The notes beneath the pieces are model-generated. The model was not told the origin of the DNA. It saw nothing but the letters and a program-made list of their open reading frames with translations, and made no database searches. The position numbers and the translations under genes are program-made. Below, piece by piece: positions 1-7,852 of a DNA stretch of 64,000 nucleotides (the first letter of the stretch is position 1; every line of letters begins with the position of its first letter). The stretch spans positions 1-64,000 of the forward strand of contig DASRFA010000032.1 of NCBI GenBank assembly GCA_035651755.1. Direction: 5' to 3'. The stretch comes from DASRFA01 sp035651755. Lineage in GTDB: Bacteria; Desulfobacterota; Binatia; UBA12015.

Positions 1-2
1 CG

Positions 3-1760
3 CTGGAAGACATCAAGCGCTTTCGTCAGCTCGATAGCCACTGCCCAGGACATCCAGAGTATCGTCTGACCTCCGGCGTGGAGATGACCACGGGTCCGCT
101 AGGGCAGGGCGTCGCCTCCAGCGTGGGCATGGCTGCAGCATCTCGCTGGATGGCCGCCCATTACAATCGTCCCGGGTTCGAAATGTTCAACTTCCGTGTC
201 TATGCCCTGTGCGGCGATGGCGACATGATGGAGGGTGTCTCCGGTGAAGCAGCGTCCCTGGCGGGCCATTTGAAGTTATCCAACCTGTGCTGGATCTACG
301 ATAACAACAAGATCACCATCGAAGGACACACGGACCTCGCTTTTAGCGAGGATATTGGGACACGCTTCCTCGGTTACGGTTGGAACGTACTCCGCGTTAG
401 CGATGCCAACGATCTGCAATTGCTCGAACGCGCCCTCCACGCCGCCCACGCGACCACGGATCGGCCAACCTTCATCATCGTCGATAGCCACATCGCCTGG
501 GGCGCGCCCAACAAGCAGGACACGTCGGCCGCGCACGGCGAGCCGCTCGGCGAGGACGAGATCCGCCTCACGAAGCGGAACTACGGCTGGCCCGAGGACG
601 CGAAGTTCCTCGTCCCCGACGGCGTCCATGAGGCTTTCGCGAACGGCGTCGGGAAACGCGGCCGCGAGCTGAATGCCGCCTGGAAGGAGACCTTCGAGGC
701 CTACCGGGCGAAGCACCCGGATCTCGCCGACCAGGTCGAGCGCATGCAGCGCCGCGAGCTGCCCGACGGCTGGGATCGCGGCCTCCCCGAGTTTCCCGCC
801 GACCCGAAGGGACTCGCGAGCCGCGACTCGTCGGGGAAGGTGCTGAACGCGTTCGCGAAGAACATCCCGTGGCTGCTCGGCGGCGCGGCCGACCTCGCGC
901 CGTCGACCAAGACGCGGCTCACCTTCGACGGTGCGGGCGACTTCGAGGCCGGCAGCTACGGCGGGCGGAACTTCCACTTCGGGATCCGCGAGCACGCAAT
1001 GGCGGCCGCCTGCAACGGGCTCGCGCTCTCGAAGCTGCGTCCGTTCGGATCGGGCTTCCTCATCTTCTCCGACTACGCGCGCGGCTCGATCCGGCTCTCG
1101 GCGCTGATGGAGCTGCCGGTCGTGTACGTGTTCACGCACGACTCGATCGGGGTCGGCGAGGACGGCCCGACGCACCAGCCGATCGAGCAGATCCCGTCGC
1201 TGCGCGCGATCCCCGGGATGATCGTGCTGCGGCCCGCCGACGCGAACGAGGTCGTCCACGCCTGGCGCACGATCCTGCAGCTCAAGCACGAGCCGGTCGT
1301 GCTGGTCCTCAGCCGGCAGGCGCTCCCGACGCTCGACCGGAAGCGATATGCGTCGGCGGCCGGGACCGAGAAGGGCGGCTACGTGCTCGCCGACGCGGGC
1401 GGAGCGCCGGACGTGATCCTCATCGGCACCGGGAGCGAGGTCGGGCTCTGCGTGGGCGCCTACGAGGAGCTCGTGCAGCGCGGTCTCAAGCCGCGCGTCG
1501 TGAGCCTGCCGTCGTGGGAGCTGTTCGAGCGACAGAGCCGCGAGTACCGCGAGTCGGTCCTCCCGCCGGCGGTCCGGGCGCGCGTCTCGGTGGAGCAGGC
1601 GTCGACCTTCGGGTGGGAGCGCTGGACGGGCACGGACGGCGCGCGCATCGGCATGCACACCTTCGGCGCGTCCGCGCCGCTCAAGGACCTCCTCACCCGC
1701 TTCGGCTTCACGCGCGACGCGATCGTCCAGGCGGCGCTCGCGCAGGCCGGACGGGCCTGA
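3..1760 (+). CDS. tkt: Transketolase (5' truncated by window edge)
   Basis: Thiamine-diphosphate enzyme that moves two-carbon ketol units between pentose and hexose/triose phosphates in the non-oxidative pentose phosphate pathway. The frame is open from base 3, so roughly the first 80 residues of a normal ~660-aa protein lie outside the window; 585 residues are present. Visible motifs: PGHPEY and GVEMTTGPLGQG near the start, the ThDP/Mg site GDGDMMEGVSGEA with the downstream YDNNKI, and GIREHAMAAA carrying the catalytic glutamate. It heads a same-strand run with rpiA, zwf, opcA and glk. Bases 1 to about 450 are distinctly lower in G+C and use A/T-ending codons freely, unlike the rest of the gene; recombination or a chimeric contig end are both possible. 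Confidence 0.97.
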   Translation: MEDIKRFRQLDSHCPGHPEYRLTSGVEMTTGPLGQGVASSVGMAAASRWMAAHYNRPGFEMFNFRVYALCGDGDMMEGVSGEAASLAGHLKLSNLCWIYDNNKITIEGHTDLAFSEDIGTRFLGYGWNVLRVSDANDLQLLERALHAAHATTDRPTFIIVDSHIAWGAPNKQDTSAAHGEPLGEDEIRLTKRNYGWPEDAKFLVPDGVHEAFANGVGKRGRELNAAWKETFEAYRAKHPDLADQVERMQRRELPDGWDRGLPEFPADPKGLASRDSSGKVLNAFAKNIPWLLGGAADLAPSTKTRLTFDGAGDFEAGSYGGRNFHFGIREHAMAAACNGLALSKLRPFGSGFLIFSDYARGSIRLSALMELPVVYVFTHDSIGVGEDGPTHQPIEQIPSLRAIPGMIVLRPADANEVVHAWRTILQLKHEPVVLVLSRQALPTLDRKRYASAAGTEKGGYVLADAGGAPDVILIGTGSEVGLCVGAYEELVQRGLKPRVVSLPSWELFERQSREYRESVLPPAVRARVSVEQASTFGWERWTGTDGARIGMHTFGASAPLKDLLTRFGFTRDAIVQAALAQAGRA

Positions 1761-1804
1761 GCCGCGGCCGCGGCGGCGGGCAGGAACTCTCCCGCAGGAA
1801 CGAC

Positions 1805-2485
1805 GTGGAAGGCGCTCTCGCACGGATCGCGGCCCGCGCGCTCGAGTACGTGAACGACGGCGACGTCGTCGGCCTCGGGACCGGGCGCGCGGCGGTCCAG
1901 TTCGTGCGCGCGCTCGGCGAGCGCGTCCGCTCGGGCCTCCGGGTGACCGGCGTGTCCACCTCGGAGTCGACCGCCGCGCTCGCGCGCGAGCTCGGCATCC
2001 CGCTCGCGAGCCTCGCCGACGTCGACGAGATCGCGACCACGTTCGACGGCGCCGACGAGGTCGATCCGCGCCTGGACCTCATCAAGGGCTGGGGTGGCGC
2101 ACTCGTCCGCGAGAAGATCGTCGCCGCCTCGTCCCGCCGCCGCATCATGCTCGTCGGCGACGAGAAGCTCGTCGACGTGCTCGGCGCGCGCGGGAAGCTG
2201 CCGGTCGAGATCGTCCCCTTCGGGCTTCCGCTCTGCCGGCGTCGGCTCGCCGCGCTCGGCTGCGTTCCGAAGCTGCGCGAGGTCGATGGCAAGCCCTTCG
2301 TGACCGACAACGGCAACCTCATCCTCGATTGCGGCATAGATCCGATCGCGGATCCGCCGGGGTTCGAGCTCGCGCTGCTCGCGATCCCAGGCGTCGTCGG
2401 GACGGGGCTCTTCCTCGGCATGGCCGACGTCGTGCTCGTGCAGAAGGGGGACGAGATCGTCGTCCGCGAGCGACCGCAGACCTGA
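1805..2485 (+). CDS. rpiA: Ribose-5-phosphate isomerase A
   Basis: Interconverts ribose 5-phosphate and ribulose 5-phosphate in the cytoplasm. The 226-aa product has the family signatures in order: GLGTGRAA (phosphate loop), STSESTAALA, the catalytic DGADEVDP, KGWGGALVREK and GDEKLV. The GTG at 1805 is chosen because it gives the usual family length and has AGGAA four bases upstream; longer readings in this frame run into shadow sequence of tkt. It lies 44 bp after tkt and 11 bp before zwf, so it is very likely co-transcribed. The loop reads GRAA where many RpiA proteins have GSTA, a tolerated variation. Confidence 0.96.
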   Translation: MEGALARIAARALEYVNDGDVVGLGTGRAAVQFVRALGERVRSGLRVTGVSTSESTAALARELGIPLASLADVDEIATTFDGADEVDPRLDLIKGWGGALVREKIVAASSRRRIMLVGDEKLVDVLGARGKLPVEIVPFGLPLCRRRLAALGCVPKLREVDGKPFVTDNGNLILDCGIDPIADPPGFELALLAIPGVVGTGLFLGMADVVLVQKGDEIVVRERPQT

Positions 2486-2496
2486 GGGGAGGCGGC

Positions 2497-4041
2497 ATGG
2501 CAGAGTCGTCATCGGGAAATCCGCTCGCGGCCGGACTGGAGGGCGGACTCCTCGCGGAGCCGTCGAGCGTCGTCATCTTCGGCGCCGCCGGCGACCTCGC
2601 GCGCCGGAAGCTCCTGCCGGCGGTCTACAACCTGTTCCTGGACGGCATGCTGCCCGCGGGCTGCGCGATCGTCGGCTTCGCGCGCCGCGACATGGACGAC
2701 GGGAGCTATCGCGCGATGGCGCGCGAGGCCGTGCAGCGCTACTCGCGCCGCCCGCCCGACGACGCGCACTGGCAGGACTTCGAGCGCTCGATCTTCTACG
2801 CGAAGGGCAACCTGGAGGACGACGGCGCGTACCGCTCTCTCCGGGAGCGCCTCGAGGCGATCGAGCCGGGCCTCGGCATCCCGGGAAACCGCATCTACTA
2901 CCTCTCCATCCCGCCGAGCGAGATCATCCCGGTCGTCGAGCGGCTCGAGCGCGCCGGTCTCGTCGAGGCGATGGAGCCCGATCGGCCGTTCTCGCGCATC
3001 ATCGTCGAGAAGCCGATCGGCCACGACCTCGCGAGCGCGCGCGAGATCAACGAGGCGGTCGCGCGCGTCTTCGACGAGCGCCAGGTCTTCCGGATCGACC
3101 ACTACCTCGGCAAGGAGACCGTCCAGAGCCTCCTCGTGATGCGCTTCGCGAACTCGATCTTCGAGCCGCTCTGGAACCAGAAGTACATCGACCACGTGCA
3201 GATCACGGTCGCCGAGGAGGAGGGCGTCGGCACGCGTGCCGGCTACTACGAGGAGGCGGGCGCGCTGCGCGACATGGTGCAGAACCACATCCTCCAGCTC
3301 CTCTGCATGGTCGCGATGGAGCCGCCGTGGGCGCTCAACGCCGACGTCGTTCGCGACCACAAGATCGCGGTCCTGAACTGCCTTCGCCCTTTGTCCGCGG
3401 AGGCGCTCGAGAGCTGCGTCGTGCGCGCGCAGTACGGGCCCGGTTTCGTCCGCGGCGAGGACGCGCCCGGCTACCGGCGCGAGGAGGGCATCAAGCCCGA
3501 CTCGACGACCGATACCTACGTCGCGATCAAGACCTTCGTCGACAACTGGCGCTGGGCGGGGGTGCCGTTCTACCTGCGGACCGGGAAGCGCCTCCCGAAG
3601 CGGGCGAGCGAGATCGCCGTCCAGTTCAAGGACGTGCCGCAGATCCTGTTCAACGCCGAAGGGAGCGCGCCACTCGAGCCGAACGTGCTCGTCCTGCGCA
3701 TCCAGCCCGACGAAGGCCTCTCGCTCCGGATCGCGACCAAGCTGCCGGGCCCGCGCGTCCGCATCTACCCCGTCAAGATGGACTTCCGCTACGGGTCGAC
3801 GTTCGGCGAGCAGACGCCCGAGGCCTACGAGCGCCTCATCCTCGACGTCATGGCCGGCGACGCGACGCTCTTCATGCGCCGGGACGCGGTCGAGGCGTCG
3901 TGGGCGTGGGTGACGCAGATCCTCGAGGGCTGGAAGGCGCGCGGCACGCGCTACCTCCCCGAGTACCCGGCCGGGACGTGGGGCCCGGTCGAGGCCGATC
4001 GGCTGATCGAGCGCGACGGCCGCAAGTGGCGCGTCCCGTGA
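2497..4041 (+). CDS. zwf: Glucose-6-phosphate 1-dehydrogenase
   Basis: Oxidises glucose 6-phosphate to 6-phosphogluconolactone with NAD(P)+, the entry to the oxidative pentose phosphate or Entner-Doudoroff route. 514 aa, normal length. N-terminal Rossmann motif FGAAGDLARRKLLPA (about residues 27-41), IVEKPIGHD, and the active-site block RIDHYLGKETVQ with the catalytic His. ATG 2497 follows GAGGGGAGG, a strong ribosome site. Its stop overlaps the GTG of the next gene by 4 nt, indicating translational coupling with the OpcA-like protein, the known partner of G6PDH in cyanobacteria and actinobacteria. Confidence 0.97.
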   Translation: MAESSSGNPLAAGLEGGLLAEPSSVVIFGAAGDLARRKLLPAVYNLFLDGMLPAGCAIVGFARRDMDDGSYRAMAREAVQRYSRRPPDDAHWQDFERSIFYAKGNLEDDGAYRSLRERLEAIEPGLGIPGNRIYYLSIPPSEIIPVVERLERAGLVEAMEPDRPFSRIIVEKPIGHDLASAREINEAVARVFDERQVFRIDHYLGKETVQSLLVMRFANSIFEPLWNQKYIDHVQITVAEEEGVGTRAGYYEEAGALRDMVQNHILQLLCMVAMEPPWALNADVVRDHKIAVLNCLRPLSAEALESCVVRAQYGPGFVRGEDAPGYRREEGIKPDSTTDTYVAIKTFVDNWRWAGVPFYLRTGKRLPKRASEIAVQFKDVPQILFNAEGSAPLEPNVLVLRIQPDEGLSLRIATKLPGPRVRIYPVKMDFRYGSTFGEQTPEAYERLILDVMAGDATLFMRRDAVEASWAWVTQILEGWKARGTRYLPEYPAGTWGPVEADRLIERDGRKWRVP

Positions 4042-5159
4042 GCGAAGAGGCGAGCGCATCCACGGTCGCGGCGATCGCGACCCGCTCCGTGGACGTCGCG
4101 GCGATCGAGCGCGAGCTCGACCAGCTGCTGTTCGACCCGCTGGCCGAGAGCGGCGAGGAGCAGGCGATCGGCGTCCGCGCGTGCATGTCGAACCTCGTGA
4201 TCTGGGCGCCGACCCGCGCCGACGCGGACCGCATCGCGAACGACGTCGCGGCGATCGCGGAGCGCCACCCCTCGCGGATCATCGTGCTGGTCGGCGAGTC
4301 GCGCGAGCGCGATCTTGCGGCGTACGTCTCGGCGATCTGCCACCTCGCGGGCGGCGGGCGTCAGGTCTGCTCCGAGCACGTCGTCGTCGAGGCCGCCGGC
4401 GCGGCCACGCGGCGCCTCCCGTCGATCGCGCGCTCGCTCGTGGTGGGCGATCTTCCGACCGCGCTCTGGTGGACCGCGCCAGCGTCGCCGGCGACGGGCG
4501 GCGACGTGTTCCGCCAGCTCGCCGCGATGGCCGACCACGTCATCTACGACAGCGCCGCCTGGCCCGACGACCGAGCCGTGACGCAGTCGGCGGAGTGGGC
4601 CTCGGCGACCGGCGCGGGCGTCGGTCTCTCGGACCTCGCGTGGACGCGCATCCGGCCGTGGCGAACGCTGATCGCCCGCGCGCTCGATCCCTCGTGCGCC
4701 GCGGGCGCGCTCGCGAGCCTCCGCGAGGTGACGATCGAGCACGGGCCGGGATCGACGATACCGGTCCTGCTGCTCGTCGGTTGGCTCGCGGACCGGCTCG
4801 GCTGGAAGCAGCCCGCGCGCGCGGGAGCTTCCGGCGCGACGACCTGGACCTTCGCGGGCCCGCGCGGACCGGTGCGCGCGACCGCGCGCCGCGCCGCCGA
4901 CGCGACCGTGAACCCGCAGCGCATCGAGGTCGCCTGGGGCGGGGCCGACGCGCCGGCAGGCCGCCGCGCGCTGCGGGCATTGGACGGCGGCCGCCTCGCG
5001 ATCCTGGACGAACGCGGGGAGCCGCGCCGGGTGGTCGCGACGCCCGATCGCGACGTCGCGGAGCTCGTCGCGCGCGAGCTGCCGGAGCTCGGCCGCGATC
5101 CGCTCTACCGGAGGGCGCTCGACGTCGCGCGCTCGCTCGTCGCGGGAGCGCACGCGTGA
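4038..5159 (+). CDS. opcA: Glucose-6-phosphate dehydrogenase assembly/activator protein OpcA
   Basis: 373-aa OpcA-family protein, which in cyanobacteria and actinobacteria binds and activates or assembles G6PDH. Supporting sequence: N-terminal VDVAAIERELDQLLFD, the ACMSNLVIWAP block, HPSRIIVLVG and the LVVGDLPTALWW segment, all characteristic of the family, followed by a more divergent C-terminal half. GTG 4038 overlaps the zwf stop (GTGA) and its own stop overlaps the glk start in the same way. Family assignment is from recognised motifs; activation of this particular G6PDH is inferred from the coupling. Confidence 0.9.
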   Translation: MSEEASASTVAAIATRSVDVAAIERELDQLLFDPLAESGEEQAIGVRACMSNLVIWAPTRADADRIANDVAAIAERHPSRIIVLVGESRERDLAAYVSAICHLAGGGRQVCSEHVVVEAAGAATRRLPSIARSLVVGDLPTALWWTAPASPATGGDVFRQLAAMADHVIYDSAAWPDDRAVTQSAEWASATGAGVGLSDLAWTRIRPWRTLIARALDPSCAAGALASLREVTIEHGPGSTIPVLLLVGWLADRLGWKQPARAGASGATTWTFAGPRGPVRATARRAADATVNPQRIEVAWGGADAPAGRRALRALDGGRLAILDERGEPRRVVATPDRDVAELVARELPELGRDPLYRRALDVARSLVAGAHA

Positions 5160-6202
5160 GCGGCTCCGGGCCGAACGCGGCGAGGGCATCCACGTCGCCG
5201 AACGCCGGGCCCGGCGATGCGTTCCTCGCCGGCGACATCGGCGGAACGAAGACGATCCTCGCCCTCTTCACGGCGCGCGACGACGATCTGCGGCCGGTTC
5301 GAGAGGAGACCTACCAGAGCCGCGAGCACGCGGCCTTCGACGAGATCCTGAGCGCCTTCGAGCGCGCGAGCGGCGGGCTCGCCATCCGGGCGGCGTGCTT
5401 CGACGTCGCCGGACCCGTCGTCGACGGGCGCGTCAAGACGACGAACCTGCCGTGGATGCTGGACGAGCGCGAGCTCGCCCGCCGGCTTGGCATCGCGCGC
5501 GTCAAGCTCCTGAACGACCTCGAGGCGACGGCGTACGGCATGCTGCATCTCCCGCCGGAGGACCTCGTCGAGCTCAATCGCGGCACCCGGCCGGCCCATC
5601 CCGGAAACGTCGCGGTGATCGCGGCCGGTACCGGGCTCGGCGAGGCGATGCTCTACTGGGACGGAAGCCACCACCACCCGATCGCCTCGGAAGGCGGGCA
5701 TGCGGACTTCGCGCCGCGGAGCGACCTCGAGATCGATCTCCTGCGATTCCTGCGCGCCGAGGTCGGCGGGCACGTGAGCTGCGAGCGCGTCCTCTCCGGA
5801 CCCGGCGTGTTCGCGGTCTATCGCTTCCTGCGCTCGACCGGCGTCGCGCCCGAGCCGGACTGGCTCGCGCGCGACATCGCGGCCGGCGATCCGAGCGCGG
5901 CCGTGTCGCGCGCGGCGCTCGAGCGGGGCGACGACCTCGCGACGCGGGCACTCGACCTCTTCTGCGAGCTCTACGGCGCCGAGGCCGGAAACATGGCGCT
6001 GCGCGCCTTGACCGCGGGCGGCGTCTACGTGGGCGGCGGGATCGCTCCCAAGATCCTGCCGGCGCTGAAGCGCGGAACCTTCATGCGGGGCTTCACCGAC
6101 AAGGGTCGGTTCGCCGGGTACGTCGGCGGGATCGACGTGCGCGTCTGCCTGAACCCGCGCGCGGCGCTCATCGGCAGCGCGAACTTCGCGCGCCGGCTGT
6201 AG
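5156..6202 (+). CDS. glk: Glucokinase
   Basis: Phosphorylates glucose with ATP to feed G6PDH. 348 aa, of the Glk type found in E. coli and cyanobacteria rather than the ROK type: phosphate-binding GDIGGTKTILALF near residue 24, the catalytic aspartate in LLNDLEATAYG, AAGTGLGEAMLYW, and SEGGHADFAPR. The GTG at 5156 overlaps the opcA stop; residues 1-20 before the ATP loop are a non-conserved leader, so a slightly later start cannot be excluded. Last gene of the sugar-phosphate operon; the downstream gene converges on it after only 3 bp. Confidence 0.95.
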   Translation: MSGSGPNAARASTSPNAGPGDAFLAGDIGGTKTILALFTARDDDLRPVREETYQSREHAAFDEILSAFERASGGLAIRAACFDVAGPVVDGRVKTTNLPWMLDERELARRLGIARVKLLNDLEATAYGMLHLPPEDLVELNRGTRPAHPGNVAVIAAGTGLGEAMLYWDGSHHHPIASEGGHADFAPRSDLEIDLLRFLRAEVGGHVSCERVLSGPGVFAVYRFLRSTGVAPEPDWLARDIAAGDPSAAVSRAALERGDDLATRALDLFCELYGAEAGNMALRALTAGGVYVGGGIAPKILPALKRGTFMRGFTDKGRFAGYVGGIDVRVCLNPRAALIGSANFARRL

Positions 6203-6205
6203 CTC

Positions 6206-7222
6206 TCAGCTCCAGGGGAGGCGCGCCCGCGTCTTCCAGTAGACGTCGCGCGGCTCGGCGAGGCGCACGAGCGCTTCGCTCGCTTCCGCGGGAAGCGACC
6301 TGGCGGCGGCCGCGACGTGCGACGCGAGCTGCGCCGTCGTCGCGGCGCCGGAGAGAGCGACGTCGACGAACGGGTGCGCGAGCACCCACGCGAGCGCGAC
6401 CTGATCGGGCGACGCGCCGGCGGCGCGCGCGATCCGCGCCAGCTGCGCCGCGATCGTGGCGTCCTCGGGCCGGCGGTTCGCGCCGGTGAGCCGGCCGTTC
6501 GCGTGCACCTCCTTCGCGATCACGCCGACGCCCTCGCGGTGCGCACCGGCGAGAGCGCCCGCGAGGGACGGCTCGAGGCAGTTGAACGTCGCCTGTACGG
6601 AGTCGAAGACGCGCTCGCCGTCGACGCGCGCCGCGAGCGCGAGCTCGAGCGCGCGCTCGGACGCAGGGCCGCTCAGCGTGACGCCGAGGGCGCGGACCGC
6701 GCCGCCGCGCCGCTCCTCGACGAGGGCGGCGAGCAGCGCCTCGTCGGCGAGCGCGCCGGAGTCCACGGTCGCGCTGTGGATCTGGTAGAGGTCGAGCCGG
6801 TCGCCGAGGATGCGGCGCGACTCGTCGAGCTGCGTCCGGAAGCGCGCGAGGGAGTGCTCCTTCTCCTCGTGGACGGGCGCGTCCACGCGCCACCCCGCGG
6901 TGTAGCGGTACCCCCACTTGCTGCCCACGACGAGCGCGTCGCGCGCGGTGCCGCGGTCGTCGAGCCAGCGGCGGAGGAACTCCTCGGCGCGGCCGTAGCT
7001 GCGCGCGACGTCGACGTAGCGGATGCCGGCGGCGAGGGCCGCGTCGAGGAGTTCGGCCGATCGCTGCGCGAGGTCGTCGGGCGTCCGCGCGTCGCCGAGA
7101 TCCGCATCGCGGCCGAGGTTAATGTAGCCCGGGCGTCCGACGGCGGCGAGACCGAGGCCGAGGCGCGAGACGACGAGACCGGTTCGCCCGAGATCGCGAA
7201 GCGGAACGCGCGTCGCCGTCAT
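6206..7222 (-). CDS. Aldo/keto reductase
   Basis: 338-aa NAD(P)H-dependent oxidoreductase of the aldo/keto reductase superfamily, closest in feel to the L-galactose/D-threo-aldose dehydrogenase branch. Seen: N-terminal LRDLGRTGLVVSRLGLG, a catalytic-type tyrosine in YVDVARSYGRAEEF, lysine in GSKWGYRY, histidine in YQIHSAT, and a C-terminal DQVALAWVLAHP cofactor-binding segment. ATG 7222 is used because the conserved fold begins eight residues later; upstream in-frame codons are Arg-rich non-conserved sequence. Substrate is not predictable from context: it converges on glk and is divergent from an NFACT-R protein. Confidence 0.9.
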   Translation of the reverse strand: MTATRVPLRDLGRTGLVVSRLGLGLAAVGRPGYINLGRDADLGDARTPDDLAQRSAELLDAALAAGIRYVDVARSYGRAEEFLRRWLDDRGTARDALVVGSKWGYRYTAGWRVDAPVHEEKEHSLARFRTQLDESRRILGDRLDLYQIHSATVDSGALADEALLAALVEERRGGAVRALGVTLSGPASERALELALAARVDGERVFDSVQATFNCLEPSLAGALAGAHREGVGVIAKEVHANGRLTGANRRPEDATIAAQLARIARAAGASPDQVALAWVLAHPFVDVALSGAATTAQLASHVAAAARSLPAEASEALVRLAEPRDVYWKTRARLPWS

Positions 7223-7335
7223 CGCGCTGGGTATCGCGCATCGGCGCGTCGATCGCACGCGGCCGTCGAGCGCGTTCTGCGCGCGGTTTGCCGTCCTTCG
7301 CCGCGCGGCGACGGAGCCCATGGTAGAACGCGCGC

Positions 7336-7833
7336 ATGTCCCGCCGTCCTCGCGATCGCGACGCCGCCGACGCCCGCGCGGGCGGGGCGGGGGAGACCGA
7401 CCCGGATGCCGGCGTCTGGCGCGGCCAGAAGGTCGCGCGCAGGTTCGTCTCGCCCGACGGCATGGTGGTGCTCGTCGGACGGAGCGCGACCGACAACGAC
7501 ATCCTCTCGATCAAGCTCGGCTCGCCGCGCGACTTCTGGATGCACGTCGCCGCGGAGTCGGGCTCGCACGTGATCGTGCGGAACCCGGAGAACCTCGCGC
7601 GCCTCCCGCGCGAGACGCTGCGCTTCGCCGCCGGTCTCGCCGCCGCGCACTCGCGCGCGCGCCACGGCGGCCGCGTCGCGGTGCACGTCGCGCGCTGCTC
7701 CGACGTGAGCAAGCCGCGCGGGTTCGCGCCCGGGAAGGTGCTGCTCGACCGCTACGAGACGGTACAGGCGGCGCCGGCGCGCGACGTTCCGGACCCGGCG
7801 GGCGAAGAGCAGACGAGCGGCGTTCGCCGATGA
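7336..7833 (+). CDS. Stand-alone NFACT-R (DUF814) domain RNA-binding protein
   Basis: 165-aa protein consisting of little more than the NFACT-R domain that forms the C-terminal part of RqcH/Tae2-type ribosome quality-control factors. Recognised segments: an initial FVSPDGMVVLVGRSATDNDILS, the hallmark DFWMHVAAESGSHVIVRNP, and a final VSKPRGFAPGKVLLDRYETV. The N-terminal FbpA and coiled-coil parts of RqcH are missing, so it is an orphan domain; homologous single-domain proteins exist. The role in tRNA or stalled-ribosome binding is inferred from the family. A strong hairpin follows directly at the stop codon. Confidence 0.88.
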   Translation: MSRRPRDRDAADARAGGAGETDPDAGVWRGQKVARRFVSPDGMVVLVGRSATDNDILSIKLGSPRDFWMHVAAESGSHVIVRNPENLARLPRETLRFAAGLAAAHSRARHGGRVAVHVARCSDVSKPRGFAPGKVLLDRYETVQAAPARDVPDPAGEEQTSGVRR

Positions 7834-7847
7834 CTCTCGGCGAACGC
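7820..7847. terminator. Bidirectional terminator-like hairpin
   Basis: Arms GCGTTCGCCGA (7820-7830) and TCGGCGAACGC (7837-7847) are perfectly complementary (11 bp) around a 6-nt loop. It overlaps the 3' end of the NFACT-R gene and sits just before the 3' end of the convergent carotenoid oxygenase gene. No clear T-run on either side, so function as an intrinsic terminator is inferred from stem strength and position. Confidence 0.55.
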
Positions 7848-7852
7848 GCCGT

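Noticed and set aside
276..1823. Long minus-strand frame opposite tkt
   Set aside because: Arg-rich translation with no domain; it is the antisense shadow of a conserved gene in GC-rich DNA.
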